Shown: positions 11,516 through 22,420 of the stretch, one piece after another
Layout of the letters: every line of letters starts with the position of its first letter
Numbering within the stretch: position 1 is the stretch's first letter
Assembly: GCA_020912385.1 (NCBI GenBank)
Contig: CP087208.1
Coordinates: 2,976,001 to 3,040,000, forward strand
Length of the DNA stretch: 64,000 nucleotides
Reading direction: 5' to 3'
Source: Neofusicoccum parvum
Lineage: Eukaryota; Ascomycota; Dothideomycetes; Botryosphaeriales; Botryosphaeriaceae
Translations under genes and position numbers: made by a program
Notes under the pieces: generated by a model
The model's database searches: none
Seen by the model: the letters and a program-made list of their open reading frames with translations, nothing else
What the model was told of the DNA's origin: nothing

Positions 11516-13916
11516 ATGGACCGATCATTCACCGATACGCCCGAGTCGGGTATCCCACCGTCGAGGGATCCCAAAACAGAATTCTTATTGCGCCAGACCA
11601 AGGCCTCTCACGGGATTTACAGACGGCTCGGCTTTTGGGTCATATACACCAGTATCGTTTCACTTTTTGGCATCGTGCTAGCTGTCTCAACCCTCTGTTT
11701 CCTATGGTTCGGCGGGGACAGAAACCACTTCTGGCGACAAATCATGGTTCACGGCTGGAATGCACAGATAATAGCAGTGTCAGCACTTGTAATCCGCACA
11801 TCTGTTGCAGTACAGGCTGGCACAGCGACGGCAATGCTAGCCAGCCTCGCTATCGAAGGTTACCGGAAAAACCGTGTCCCTCTATCCAAAGCTCCAGAAC
11901 TGTCTTTGACACGTTTCGTAATGCCGGATCCGTCCTTGTCCCTGATTCCATTATGGAGCAGTTTTCGCAGACAGAAAGCCCTGCTTCTCGCCTTGATCAT
12001 GTTGGCAATAACAGCAGCCGCTTCCCAATTGACATCAACGCTTTTGTTTTGGGATGTTGGGCCACGCCACGTCCTCGGCTTTTCTACAGAGAAAGATTCA
12101 ATTTCCGGATTCGACATGCAAAGTTACCTGTCCAACGACATAAGAACGACACTAGAGCGCAGCGTGGACTATTGGCACGCTGCCCCATTCAAAAGCTATC
12201 CTGCATTTTTGCAATGGAATGAAAGACCTCCGACACTCCCTGACCATGTAAAAGACACGGGTCCAACCATACGCGGCTTTCTACCAATCTCGTCGGAAAC
12301 CGAAAGAGCCGTTCTTACGGAATATTCTGGGAAAGCTGCCCTGTTCGATTCTCGTGTCTCCTGCGTTAGGCCAACTTTCCCAAAATTTCCTCTTAACGGT
12401 TCGCTGTTTGAAGGAGAATTTACCCAGGGCAGCCTCCCTGAAGACCTAAAGAGCATACTAGTCTCTAATGCGTCCAAGGACAACGATGCGGTGTTTAAAT
12501 TTGGTATCGACCTCTTCGGGCTGAACACTGATGGAGATTCCGCTTTTCAAGTGGTTACAATACCACTCCAGTATGGTGGACTGATAAATGATTTGGACCA
12601 GACGAATAATGGGACGCTGGACCACTCATGGAACTCCACCGCGCTCAAATGGTCAGCTCGCGCATCAACATCCAGCACTTCCTGGAAAGTTGAATTGGGG
12701 CACATGCTCCTTTTCATGAGACGTCAAAATGACGCCGGTGCCTCCAGCAACGGCACTTTCCCGGATAATCCCAAAAGAGAAACACGAGACCGAAGCGTCT
12801 GGGTGGATGTATACGATGCTACGGGTGCTAGAATAAGCGTCACTGCTTGCTACGATGCACTGTAGGTATTGGTTCAATTATAGGGCCAGCACGCCCAATA
12901 CTGACAATAATTAACGATGGTATTCGCAGGTACTCTTCAACAAGCGGTGACCGTATCCAACATCTGCAAGACTTTAATATCAGCACGACAAGAAAACAAG
13001 ATCACCCTGAGCCACAACCTGGTTGGAACACCAGAAATAGCCAATTCGACACACGCTCCTTGTCAGACCAGTTAACTTCCGCATACAAAGGGACGCATTC
13101 ATCGGACGTGTTTGATCTTGATAAAGGCAGCGTGGACGCAGCAATGGAGCCCTACGTGGCCGGATGGGACCCTCAAAGAGAATACAAATTTGTCGACAGT
13201 AAGCCCCCCTTTCCACAACCCCACCTCTCCTCGCTAAAAACCCCCCATGCCGCGTCCTCGGCGGCAGCGTAACCTGGCCCAACACCACCGCCCTCACCCA
13301 CTCCACCGAACCCACCGACTTCATCAACCTGCTCGCCTGGCGCACCCTCGAGCCGCTCGGCTCCGCCCTCCGCCACTCCCTCATCATCGGCCAGTGCGCC
13401 TCCTGCTACACCGCGCCGCAAGCCGACAACACCTACACGCTCACCACCGCCTCCCACAGCAACGTCTCCGTCGCCCGCACCATCCTGCACCCGCTCCTCG
13501 CCTCGCTCGCCACCGACGTCCTCGCCGCCACCGACGACCCCGCGCTGGCCTGACAGTCCCTCACCACCGCCGTCCTGCGCATGGCGTACTACGACTGGCT
13601 ACCCGCCTTCACGGCCAGCACCCCCGCCACCACCGCAGCCATGGCGCCCGTGCAGGCGCCACTGCGGGCGCGCGGCCTCGCGATCGCGGCGGCCGCCGCC
13701 GCGTGGTTCGTGGCCGGGACGCGCTACTCGCTGCTCGGGAACGCGTGGCAGGCGGTTGCGCAGCTGAAGGTGGCGGAGACGGAGGGGCTGCTGGACGGGG
13801 CGACGATGGCGGATGATGCGGCTGTGGCGGGGTGGATCGAGGGGGATGGGGAGGGAGGGGGGAGGGGGTTTAGGGTTGCGGCTGGGGAGCCCGGGGGGAG
13901 GGTTTGCTTGTCGTGA
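11516..13916 (+). CDS. Large multi-pass membrane protein of an uncharacterised fungal family, 3' part disrupted
   Basis: ATG at 11516. Exon 1 (11516-12861) is intact for 448 residues. It has membrane helices near residues 43-70 and 160-185, then a long ectodomain with several N-x-S/T sites. Intron 12862-12929 (GTAGGT to CGCAG) leads to exon 2 (12930-13198), which ends at a good GTAAGC donor. The only acceptor, at 13266-13267, exits in the wrong frame. The frame that clearly continues the protein (VTWPNTT onward) also has a TGA at 13551 before the MAYYDWLP segment and a last membrane helix. The product is a plasma-membrane or endomembrane protein of unknown role. Its layout resembles the protein at 35353-37119. 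It is either a pseudogene, a truncated but used gene, or affected by sequencing error. Confidence 0.6.
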
Positions 13917-15455
13917 GGGGAGCGGGGTCGGTGGTGTGGGTGGAGAAAATTGCTTGGGAGCAGGGCGCTGACTGCTGTTGAGGCCGGAAGGTGATGAAGC
14001 TTTCGTCTGAGTGTGTGAGCACGGTACGATGTAGAAAGATTCTTTTAATGTCCATATACGTACTCTGCTGATAGATCTGATGGTAAACTGTCTTTGTTGG
14101 TTGCCTGATGGCCACTAAGCAGAGGGCCTGAAGTTCAGATGGATGAACTTATCTGTGTACAGCCACGAACGAAGGTTGGCTTGACGCCATATCACTAAAC
14201 TGTGATCAACATATTCTAAACTCCAATGTATTGTTAGTAAATTTGGGGCAGAGCTTAGAAGGGCCAAAGCTTATACCATGTTTACGTACCACTTTTGTTC
14301 AAATGCAAGAGGATATATCATCAGCGGCTTATCATCTCTCTTATCTTCTCATATGGGTCCTAATTGACGGATTGAAACTCAACTATCGAGCTCGTGTTGC
14401 CTTAGATAACACGGTCGGACAGAATGTGGATCGCGCTGATTGCGTCGTCCGACTGTAGCTGTGTCAAGGCATTGTCGACAATTAATATGGTAATGGCTCT
14501 TCAAATGACATGTAGGGATTCTTCATTGTGAATTACACAAGCAGATCCAATATGAGGCATCATACCATGATCTCACTTGAAATGCATTAGATCAAGTAGC
14601 TACATTGACGCTGTTGCCCATCTCACGATACATCCCCATCCTTCCGGACAGTGGGATTCCTTATTGCGAATACAAACTTCTCCGGGTAGGTATTTTGATG
14701 ACATTCGGGTCAAAAGATGGGCCATGAAGAGATAGAGACGTCCAGATAAACCAGACAGTGGCTATCACCTGATAGTAATAGCACGCAGGAGCGGATGCTC
14801 TCTGGGGTAGATAACAGTTGCCCGGCATACACCAAAGTGCCGACAGGGAAGCTCGCCGGGGCCTTCCGTTTCAACGTAAGACCATTGCAGTAACGGTTTG
14901 CGCCCTTCCTCTGATACCAAAGATATGGTCGGAAACAAAGCCGAAGAATCGGATCAGCACCCGACAGCTTAACCTCGGAACCTCCGGATCAGCTTCGCCA
15001 CCCAACGCTCTTTTCTTTTCTTCTCATTCACACTCCGCAGCTACGCCACTACACCATATTTGTGAACCAGCATTAACGCCCACATGCACCAGGTGCGGTC
15101 TTGACCTTACAACGCGGAAATATTTCATCTCAGAGCGCAAAATCTATCAAGACATCACAGTAATGTGCAGGACCGCAGCTGACTGTGGGTGTGGGTGGGG
15201 GTGGATACAAAGGAAAAGGTGTCATTAATGAAATATCAGTCGTTCAGACTCCTAACTCCATGGATATCTCAGAAGAAGAGCGTGTCTTATGAATTTGGCA
15301 ATACGTAGAGCCCTGTCAGGGCGCAACGTCTCTATGTACGACAACGTTCGAAAACCTCAAAGTTAACCACAGGATTTCTGTGGCTTTCTACAATCGAACC
15401 AGATATATTAATGATATTCCAGACTACACGAGCTCGTAAAGAAAAAAATTTTGAG
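13917..15455. other. Long intergenic region without a gene
   Basis: About 1.5 kb, partly AT-rich, with only short frames lacking motifs on both strands. No repeat or RNA was recognised. Confidence 0.5.
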
Positions 15456-16265
15456 TTACACGAACAGCATACCTCCCGTTGCGTTCACAACGCTCCCCGT
15501 CGTCCAGCGGCTGCGCTCTTCACAAAGGAAAGCAACGATCTGCGCCACATCGTCTGGTTCCGCAATCCGAGGTGCCGCTGGCGTATCACGAATTGGCCCT
15601 TTCCAAGCCTCCTGTGCCTCTGGATTTGATATCGCCTTTGCCCACAGATCGGTGTTGACAGGGCCAGGCATGACGCAGTTGACTGTGGCATTGTACTTGT
15701 GCCCAAGCTCTCGGGCCAGCGATCGAGTTGCGCTTTCCATGCCCCCTTTGCAAGCAGAGTAGACCAAGCAACCAGCATGGCCGCTCCTCGAATACATGCT
15801 TGACATGTTGACAATTCTCGGCGCGCGACCGAAGTGGGGGACCGCTTCTTTGACGAGGAAGAGAGGGAACCGGAGATTGATGGCGATTTGGGTCTCGAAT
15901 TGTTCGTCCGTCGTCCCAAGGAGGGTGAATTCACCGCCGGCGGCCGCGTTGTTGACGAGTATGTCAATTACGCCCCATTTCTGGATGGCCGCGTCGACAA
16001 TGGTCTTCGGCGCAGTGTGATCGGTTCCCGCCGCGGCGACAGCTACACAGTCGACTCCTAGTGCCTGAATCTCTCGAGACACATCTTCAGCTTGAGTCTT
16101 TGCGCTTGCGTATGTTATCAGAACATTGGCGCCGCGGCTCGCAAGCTCAAGAGCTATGCCCTTGCCGACGCCGCGAGAGCCGCCCGTGACGATAGCGTTC
16201 TTGCCTTGCAGTGTCGGAAATCGAGGCAAAGCTGCCTCCCCGGATCTCGTTGTTTCTTGTGCCAT
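15456..16265 (-). CDS. Short-chain dehydrogenase/reductase (3-oxoacyl-ACP reductase-like)
   Basis: 269 residues, intronless, starting at the ATG at 16265, which has a better context than the upstream in-frame extension. It has TGGSRGVG at 27-34, NNAAAG at 105-110, Ser near 155, and Tyr169 with Lys173 in YSACK. The C-terminus GGMLFV resembles the SDR at 37932-38760 (GGMLMV), suggesting paralogy within a classical SDR subgroup near THN reductases and ketoacyl reductases. It is divergent from the racemase-family gene across a 336-bp shared promoter, so the two may be co-regulated. Substrate unknown. A TATAAG on the minus strand lies about 60 nt upstream. Confidence 0.88.
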   Translation of the reverse strand: MAQETTRSGEAALPRFPTLQGKNAIVTGGSRGVGKGIALELASRGANVLITYASAKTQAEDVSREIQALGVDCVAVAAAGTDHTAPKTIVDAAIQKWGVIDILVNNAAAGGEFTLLGTTDEQFETQIAINLRFPLFLVKEAVPHFGRAPRIVNMSSMYSRSGHAGCLVYSACKGGMESATRSLARELGHKYNATVNCVMPGPVNTDLWAKAISNPEAQEAWKGPIRDTPAAPRIAEPDDVAQIVAFLCEERSRWTTGSVVNATGGMLFV

Positions 16266-16601
16266 GTTGATACGTACCACGCCGTCGGATGGAGGGATCA
16301 TCCGCAGCCTGGGAGGTTTCAAACTTATATGGCTCAAACATTGAGTTTCTCGTTACCCCAATTCGGAGAGGCGGTTGCACTTCCGCGATATTGATTAGTC
16401 TTTCCGGAAATGGATAACGAATGCGCAAAGATCATCATCCCTCTCCGGATGCTACCCCGCGGGGCATCAATAGTGTTTACAGTTACGAATAACCGCTTTT
16501 ATAAGAGCTGTCACTGGCTGTCGAGTAACAGCAATACATCTCCAAGCCCTGATCAGTTCTGCCACAACTCGGATCCTTCGCTTCCTCCAGCCAGCTTCAC
16601 A
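16266..16601. promoter_or_regulatory. Shared divergent promoter, SDR and racemase-family gene
   Basis: A 336-bp gap between two outward-facing start codons. A TATAAGA box at 16500 faces the plus-strand gene, and a TATAAG near 16323-16328 faces the minus-strand gene. The compact shared region suggests joint control. Confidence 0.5.
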
Positions 16602-17657
16602 ATGCGATCCAACCGCACGATATCCATAGTCGGCGTCCACGCCGAAGGGGAGATTGGAGATGTCATCGTCGGCGGAGTCCTAGACCCTCCCGGATGCTCC
16701 AGCATGTACGAGAAGCTAGTCTACTTCCGCGACCAAGCCGACGACGTCCGCCAGCTCCTCATACAAGAGCCTCGGGGCCGATCCTCGCAGTGCATGAATC
16801 TGATCCTCGCGCCATGCGACCCTCGAGCGGACGCCGCGTTCCTGACCATGGAGAGCGAGGAATACCCTCCGATGTCCGGCGGCAACACCATCGCCACGGC
16901 TACCGTGTTGCTCGAAACGGGGATGGTGGAGATGAAGGAGCCGGTGACGACGCTCAAGCTGGACACGGCGGCAGGCCTGATTGGCATCACGGCCGAGTGC
17001 GAGGGCGGCAAGTGCAAGTCCGTCGCGTTCGACAACGTGCCGGGATTCGTGTACGTCCTGGACCACAAGGTCGACGTTCCTGGCTTGGGCACTGTATCTG
17101 TTGACATTGCTTGGGGCGGCATGCACTACGCGCTTGTGGATGCATCCTCGGTGGGCCTTGCGATCAACAACGAGTCCGGGGCAGACCTTGTGCGCATTGG
17201 CGAGAGGATCAAGAGGGCGGTGCAGCAATCGTACACTCCAGTCCACCCTGAGAATCCAGATATTCGTGGAGTCACGATCCTAGAGTTCACGGAACCGCTG
17301 AAGGAGGGTCCGGACGGGAGCAAGGTTGCGGTGAACACTGTGGTGGTCTCCCCGGGCAGGTTCGACAGGTGCCCCTGTGGAACCGGCACCAGCGCTCGCA
17401 TGGCAGTCTTGCATGCTAGGGGTCAGTTGAAGGAGGGAGAAACATTCATACACCGCAGTATCAATGGCACTGAATTTGTTTGCAAGATCCGCGGAACGGC
17501 CAAGGTTGGGGAATACGATGCTGTTCTTCCCACTGTGAAGGGGAGAGCTTGGATCACAGGCTTCAGGCAATCCATGCTTGACCCAACTGATCCTTTCCCA
17601 TTGGGATATAGGGTAGGAGACCACTGGCATATGGCTAGTCACGACACGCAAGTGTAA
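16602..17657 (+). CDS. Proline racemase family enzyme (hydroxyproline epimerase/dehydratase-like) with Ser/Cys active pair
   Basis: 351 residues, intronless. The start was set at the ATG at 16602, because the frame upstream lacks family similarity and overlaps the promoter. The first catalytic block reads MSGGN, with Ser92 where proline racemases have Cys. The second block reads DRCPCGTGTSA, with the expected Cys259 plus an extra Cys257. Cys/Cys enzymes in this superfamily racemise proline or epimerise 4-hydroxyproline, and Cys/Thr enzymes dehydrate trans-3-hydroxy-L-proline. From memory, Ser/Cys members have also been linked to hydroxyproline conversion. Racemase activity on proline is therefore doubtful, and an imino-acid substrate is likely. 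The neighbouring permease and SDR fit an uptake-and-use unit. Confidence 0.88.
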   Translation: MRSNRTISIVGVHAEGEIGDVIVGGVLDPPGCSSMYEKLVYFRDQADDVRQLLIQEPRGRSSQCMNLILAPCDPRADAAFLTMESEEYPPMSGGNTIATATVLLETGMVEMKEPVTTLKLDTAAGLIGITAECEGGKCKSVAFDNVPGFVYVLDHKVDVPGLGTVSVDIAWGGMHYALVDASSVGLAINNESGADLVRIGERIKRAVQQSYTPVHPENPDIRGVTILEFTEPLKEGPDGSKVAVNTVVVSPGRFDRCPCGTGTSARMAVLHARGQLKEGETFIHRSINGTEFVCKIRGTAKVGEYDAVLPTVKGRAWITGFRQSMLDPTDPFPLGYRVGDHWHMASHDTQV

Positions 17658-18249
17658 GGTTCAAGCCCCTATCGGATGTTCGTAGCATATCAACTCCATC
17701 ATGAACGATAGCATAAAGCTCTATCTACTGCAATGACACTCATCAAGCATTATCTTTGCCTCAGTATCTCTCGCCCTCATCGGGGCCGCTTTCTCTCTAA
17801 TCAGGCTGTTGTTTCTTTTGATAATTAGATAACAAAAGCGCTCGGAATGCTAGCCGGTCGGCGTCGGGAAGCCTCCCGGTGGCTGGGTGAAACCTTGATT
17901 TCCTCACCGCCGCAGTTTGGCCCGACGCAAACGCTTGGACTTTCGCCTGGAGCAAAGACGTTAGGCGGCTACGCTAGCCACCCCACGCACGCTACGCAAC
18001 GTCGATCCGGGGCGGCCGCCTGGATGGAGCAGGACTCGCGCAGCTGAACCAGGGCGCGATACGGAATGACATAGGGCCTCCACCGGCCAAGGCCGCCCGT
18101 CTCCCGAGGCTACATATATGAGCCGCTCGAACCCAGCGCGTTGATGCCGATCCCAGACCTAGGGTTCTGCCATGGCCAAATCTTAAATCTTTCCGTGCAT
18201 CTCACCGACACTTCTTCCTTTTCTCGTGCATTGTCAAAGTTTGTGCAAC
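17658..18249. other. Intergenic region with permease promoter
   Basis: Contains the 3' flank of the racemase-family gene and the upstream region of the permease. A TATAT stretch near 18114 is a weak TATA candidate about 135 nt before the ATG. Confidence 0.45.
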
Positions 18250-19809
18250 ATGTCGCCGCATTTCGACGAGAAGAAAGAAGACGTGGAGCTTGCTCCCACT
18301 CCCTCGAACAAGGTTGGGGACACCTATCCATTGCCCATCCAGGAGGATGCAGTCTTCGGCGAGATCACGGAAGAAGGGCCCAACTACCGCAATGTGAGTT
18401 TTCCAAACCCATGAGTTCCTGCATGTGCTGACCATTGGCAGGTGGGATGGTTAGGAACGGTTGCCCTCATGATGAAGACCCAGGTCGGACTGGGTGTCCT
18501 TTCCATTCCCGCAGTCTTCGATACCCTTGGCCTCATCCCCGGTGTCATCTGCTTGTGCACTATCGCTGCCATTGCTTCTTGGTCCGGCTACATTGTCGGT
18601 GTCTTCAAGCTTAATCATGCTCAGGTGTATGGTATTGACGATGTGGGTGGGCTGCTCTTCGGCCGTGTTGGCCGTGAGGCTTTTGCCATTGCATTCGTGC
18701 TTTGTGAGTAGAGTGTCAACGATCAAAGAAACAAACTCTAATCTTGCGTAGACTGGATCTTCTGCTCCGCCTCTGGCATGCTCAGTATCTCGATTGGTTT
18801 GAACGCTGTCTCAACCCACGGAACATGCACCGCAGTCTTCGTCGCTGTTGCTGCCATAATCGGTTTCGGTTGCGGTAGCATTCAAACGCTTGGCCGCATT
18901 ACATGGCTCGCGTGGGTTGGCCTGATAGGAATTATGACTGCGAGTAGGCTTTCCAACTCACCCGTACTCTTTAGCATGTGCTGACATTCACCAGTCTTCT
19001 CACTTACCGTTGCCGTCGGTGTCCAGGACCGACCGTCGGCCGCGCCACAGACAGGTGTTTGGGTTCCTGACTACAAACTTTTCAATCAACCGAGCTTCAC
19101 AGATGCCGTCGCAGCCCTCTCTTCCCTTGTATTCGCGTACGCCGGCGTGCCCGGCTTCTTCTCCATCGTGTCCGAGATGCGGGACCCTCGCCGTTACACT
19201 CGATCCCTGATTGTCTGCCAGACCGGCGTGACCGCCATCTACATCACCATTGGCGTCGTCGTCTACTACTACTGCGGATCGTACGTCGCTTCGCCTGCTC
19301 TTGGTTCCGCAGGTGTGACCATGAAGAAGGTCTGCTACGGATTGGCCCTGCCGGGACTGGTCGTCACCACGACTCTCCTCACCCACTTCCCGGCCAAGTA
19401 CATCTTCATCCGTGTTCTCCGAGGCTCCCGCCACCTCACCAAAAACTCCGCCATCCACTGGGCCACCTGGCTAGGCTGCACATTCGGTGTTGCCGTCATT
19501 GCGTACATCATCGCCAGCGCCGTCCCTGTCTTTGGTGGTCTGATCTCACTGGTCGGCGCGCTCTTCGGCACCCTGATGAGCTTCCAGCCCATGGGCTGCA
19601 TGTGGCTATACGACAACTGGAAGGAGGGTAAGATCAACCGCACCTTTAAGTGGACCTTTATGGTTGGCTGGAGCGTCTTCGTCATTGCCTCCGGTTCCTT
19701 CCTCATGGTCGCCGGCACCTACAGCTCCATTGCCGGTATCATTGACGACTACAACGCAAGCGGTGGTTCGGCTGCCTGGTCTTGCGCCGACAATTCAAAC
19801 TCGGTGTGA
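18250..19809 (+). CDS. Amino-acid permease, AAAP family (neutral amino acid/mtr-like)
   Basis: Four exons, 18250-18393, 18442-18703, 18752-18943 and 18995-19809, give 470 residues. All introns are GT-AG, 48-51 nt long. The soluble N-terminus (about 48 residues) is followed by GTVALMMKTQVGLGVLSIP, the first-helix signature of fungal AAAP transporters, and then about ten further hydrophobic helices. PAKYIFIRVLRGS and a GTLMSFQPMGCMWLYDNW segment are typical of the mtr-like branch. It should import neutral or aromatic amino acids, or related imino acids, with protons at the plasma membrane. It lies 0.6 kb downstream of the racemase-family enzyme on the same strand, which hints at substrate uptake for that enzyme. 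Confidence 0.88.
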
Positions 19810-20211
19810 TTGGCGGAAGATACGAGTATGGTTTATGGTTTAGTGTATTGTAACGATGGGGAACACTCGTGTTTGTATGTCGGCCGCGTATCCGGACTCT
19901 TTCCGCTAAAAAAGAGGCGTTTCGTGCGGGGTTAGGAGCTCGGGATGGGATCCGGTCCCGTAGCGCAAAAGATTATCAGAATAACAGGTTGCCTACGCTT
20001 ATCATTGGCCCGAAAGTGGTGGGATGAACATCCATGTCAGCCCTCCACCTTCAATCTGTGACGCAACTCTCCTCACACCCTCATACAACCCCTCTTGATT
20101 ACAAAAGAACGAGCAGCAACGGAAGCCTCCAGAAACCTGACATGCCTACGTAAAAAGCGACGTCTTATTCAAATCTCTTAACATCGTGTTGCCTGCGCCG
20201 TAAACTCCACC
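19810..20211. other. Intergenic region before the cupin gene
   Basis: About 400 bp with no frame or repeat of note. It includes the likely cupin promoter. Confidence 0.45.
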
Positions 20212-20957
20212 ATGGAATCCGCGACCGGGCAGATCGAGCCGGAAGCCTACTGGGTCAAGCCGACCCCACATGTACCCAACTCAAGACTGCCGATTCTCGT
20301 GTACCGTGACGCGCTGAAAGACACCAGCCCCGAGAACATCCTGGCAACCATTGAGCCAAACGGCTGGCTGAAGGGCGGCCAATGGAAGGCGTACTACGTC
20401 GCCCATTTTCACTCCAACGCCCACGAATGCTACGGCGTTATCAAGGGCAGCAACGTTTATCTGCTGGGAAAGTCTGACATCGACCCTGACGTCGACGAGC
20501 AAGGGCAGGAGTATGGCCTGAAACTCTTTGTGCAAAAGGGCGACGTGTTCGTCTTTCCTGTGAGTGATCGCCTCCGCTTTCCTTCTCGCCGGCTCTGGTC
20601 AAGGCATGCGCTCACGCATTCGAACTAGGCGGGCATTGCGCACGCGTCTTTCGAGGACAAGGATGACTACGAGTTCGTCGGGCTGTATCCAGATGTAAGC
20701 AACACCGCTGCGATAGACCGATCGGAAACCAGACGTGACTGACGAATTCCTATCTGATATCTACGCAGGGCCCGTTGGTGGATGGCACGAGATATGATAT
20801 GAACTATGCGAAAGCTGGTCCCGAGGAAACGGAGAAACTCGCAGAAGCGTCTGCGCAAGTCCCGATCCCTCATTCAGATCCGTTGTATGGAGCTGGCGGG
20901 CCCCTTCCAAGAATCTGGGCAGAGGCAGACAGCGCAGCTGCGTCGAAAATCAGATAG
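20212..20957 (+). CDS. Small cupin-fold protein (YjlB-like)
   Basis: Three exons, 20212-20559, 20629-20694 and 20769-20957, give 200 residues. Introns are GTGAGT and GTAAGC types, of 69 and 74 nt. The central block AHFHSNAHECYGVIKGSNVYLLG is a cupin-1 type motif, with two His and a Glu as likely metal ligands. The second cupin strand follows as GDVFVFPAGIAHASFED. The length and the motif GWLKGGQW resemble the bacterial/fungal YjlB-like cupins, whose reaction is not established. It lies just downstream of the amino-acid permease. A hAT-type MITE begins 37 bp after the stop codon. Confidence 0.8.
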
Positions 20958-20985
20958 CGGCTTAAAATATCTACGTAGCTGAGGA

Positions 20986-20993
20986 ATTTTCAC
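20986..20993 (+). repeat. Left target-site duplication of the MITE
   Basis: ATTTTCAC, identical to 21488-21495 on the other side of the element. Confidence 0.85.
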
Positions 20994-21487
20994 CACGGCT
21001 CCCAACAAGCACTGCTTGCTTGGTGCGTCAAGTAAGCATGGTTTTGAGCGTGCTTGATAGCTAACTAACCCATCAAGCGCTTGCTTGACAAGCAGGCTGA
21101 AATATACGCTTGCTTAACAAGCGCTTGCTAAGCAATATTAGCTAACTATTTAGTATAAAAAGGCCTTTAAAAGCTACTAAGACGGATTAATATATAACGT
21201 ATAGATAGACGGGATAAGCCTAAAGAAGTATTATCTATTATAGAACGGCCTACGCGAGGGTAGCGAGGGTAGTAAGGCTAGTAAGGCGGCGGGCGCGGAG
21301 CCGTAGAGCGTACTAAACCTATTCTAGGTATAAGAGCCGTAACAATATGTCAAGTATCGCGACTTTTGCTTAGCAAGCGCTTGAAAGCCTAGCAAGCTAA
21401 GCGGGTCAAACGCTTGGTAAGCCAAGCGGAGGTCTGGCTGCTTGCAAGCGGGCCAAGCGCCGCTTGGCTTGCTTGTTGGGAGCCCTG
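20994..21487. mobile_element. hAT-type MITE (494 bp, non-autonomous)
   Basis: The ends are 18-bp terminal inverted repeats differing at one base (CA[C/G]GGCTCCCAACAAGCA at 20994-21011, complement at 21470-21487). They are flanked by a perfect 8-bp direct duplication, ATTTTCAC. An 8-bp target duplication and ends beginning CAGGG are hallmarks of the hAT superfamily. The interior codes for nothing and carries many AAGC/GCTT and AAGCGCTTG motifs near both ends, as expected for subterminal transposase-binding repeats. The middle (about 21120-21350) is a separate AT-rich then GC-rich segment. It must have been moved by a transposase encoded elsewhere. The intact ends and duplication suggest a fairly recent insertion. 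Confidence 0.9.
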
Positions 21488-21495
21488 ATTTTCAC
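21488..21495 (+). repeat. Right target-site duplication of the MITE
   Basis: ATTTTCAC, the second copy of the 8-bp duplication. Confidence 0.85.
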
Positions 21496-21912
21496 TTGCC
21501 GGTGTTTAAATACACGACTCTGCAGAAGTCGCTCTGTTCGAAAACTCTAGGTTTAATATTGCGGTTCTCTGCTGACAAGAAGTATTCTCAGAGCCTCAAA
21601 TGAGTCCACTTCATCCACCATCATCTAACTTTTCTCGTCGGAGCTCCACATTTGACACACTCCTTTACCCTGCTGCTATTAGTGAGGGGCTCAGAAGGTC
21701 ACGTTTGGGAACAGTTTGGTTGAGTCCTTGAAGTCCGCAGAAAGCATTTACCCCATGGACCCACGGTGTGGAAATCGGACGTGGCAAAGGTGCTTGGATT
21801 GTTGGCATGTATGGAGGAGAGAAGAAAGGTGCCCGACCTATTTCCAGCTCTCGCGCTATCTGCTTTTGGCTAGTTGTACACACGGTTTCCCTACACACGG
21901 TTTCCTGCCTGT
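21496..21912. other. Convergent intergenic region
   Basis: Lies between the MITE and the 3' end of the tautomerase gene. It contains a short repeated phrase, ACACGGTTTCC, twice near 21880-21903, and nothing else recognisable. Confidence 0.4.
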
Positions 21913-22420
21913 TTATAGTTTGTAGGGCGTCGGACGGTTTTCACGGGCCCACAGCTTCTGCACCTCAGACCCGTAGGGGGGAATCTTCAAACCCTGAATC
22001 AGCAAGAAGGACAGGTCACGCTCCTCCCCGTCCATCTCCCAATCCCAGCCTTTGTCGGCAATGAACGGCTTTAGGATCTCTGTGACCTTTTCCATGAATT
22101 TGGTCTTCTCCTTGCTCTCTCCGGGTTCGAAGTGTTTCGCGACATGGGTGAAAGAGAGGTAGATGTAGGGTGGTTTTTCCAGATCAGGCTGGCTCAATCG
22201 TAAGTCTCGTCACGGCAGTCAATCTCTGAACGTGTGGTAGTACCTGGGATTCACCTCCTCGATACATAGCACCTGACTTGTGCGGGATGAATATAACCGC
22301 AACGTAGAAAGGTGGAAGCCCGACGTCGGTATACATCTTCGTGAGGGCTTGCGCCAAAGCTTGCCTCTCATTCAAGTCCGTGAAGACGTTGTCGGGGTGG
22401 TGAATTGTCCATTTAGGCAT
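21913..22420 (-). CDS. Tautomerase_3 family protein (cis-3-chloroacrylic acid dehalogenase-like)
   Basis: Two exons, 22244-22420 and 21913-22188, with a 55-nt intron (GTACTA to GCCAG), give 150 residues. The start at 22420 was chosen because it yields Met-Pro, and Pro becomes the N-terminal catalytic residue of tautomerase-fold enzymes. The opening PKWTIHHP and the segment GLPPFYVAVIFIPH match the fungal Tautomerase_3/cis-CaaD-like group. Members use Pro1 as a general base or acid on keto-enol or haloacrylate-type substrates, though the natural fungal substrates are mostly unknown. It lies beside a reductase and an epoxide hydrolase-like gene, which suits a small catabolic or tailoring unit. 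Confidence 0.8.
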
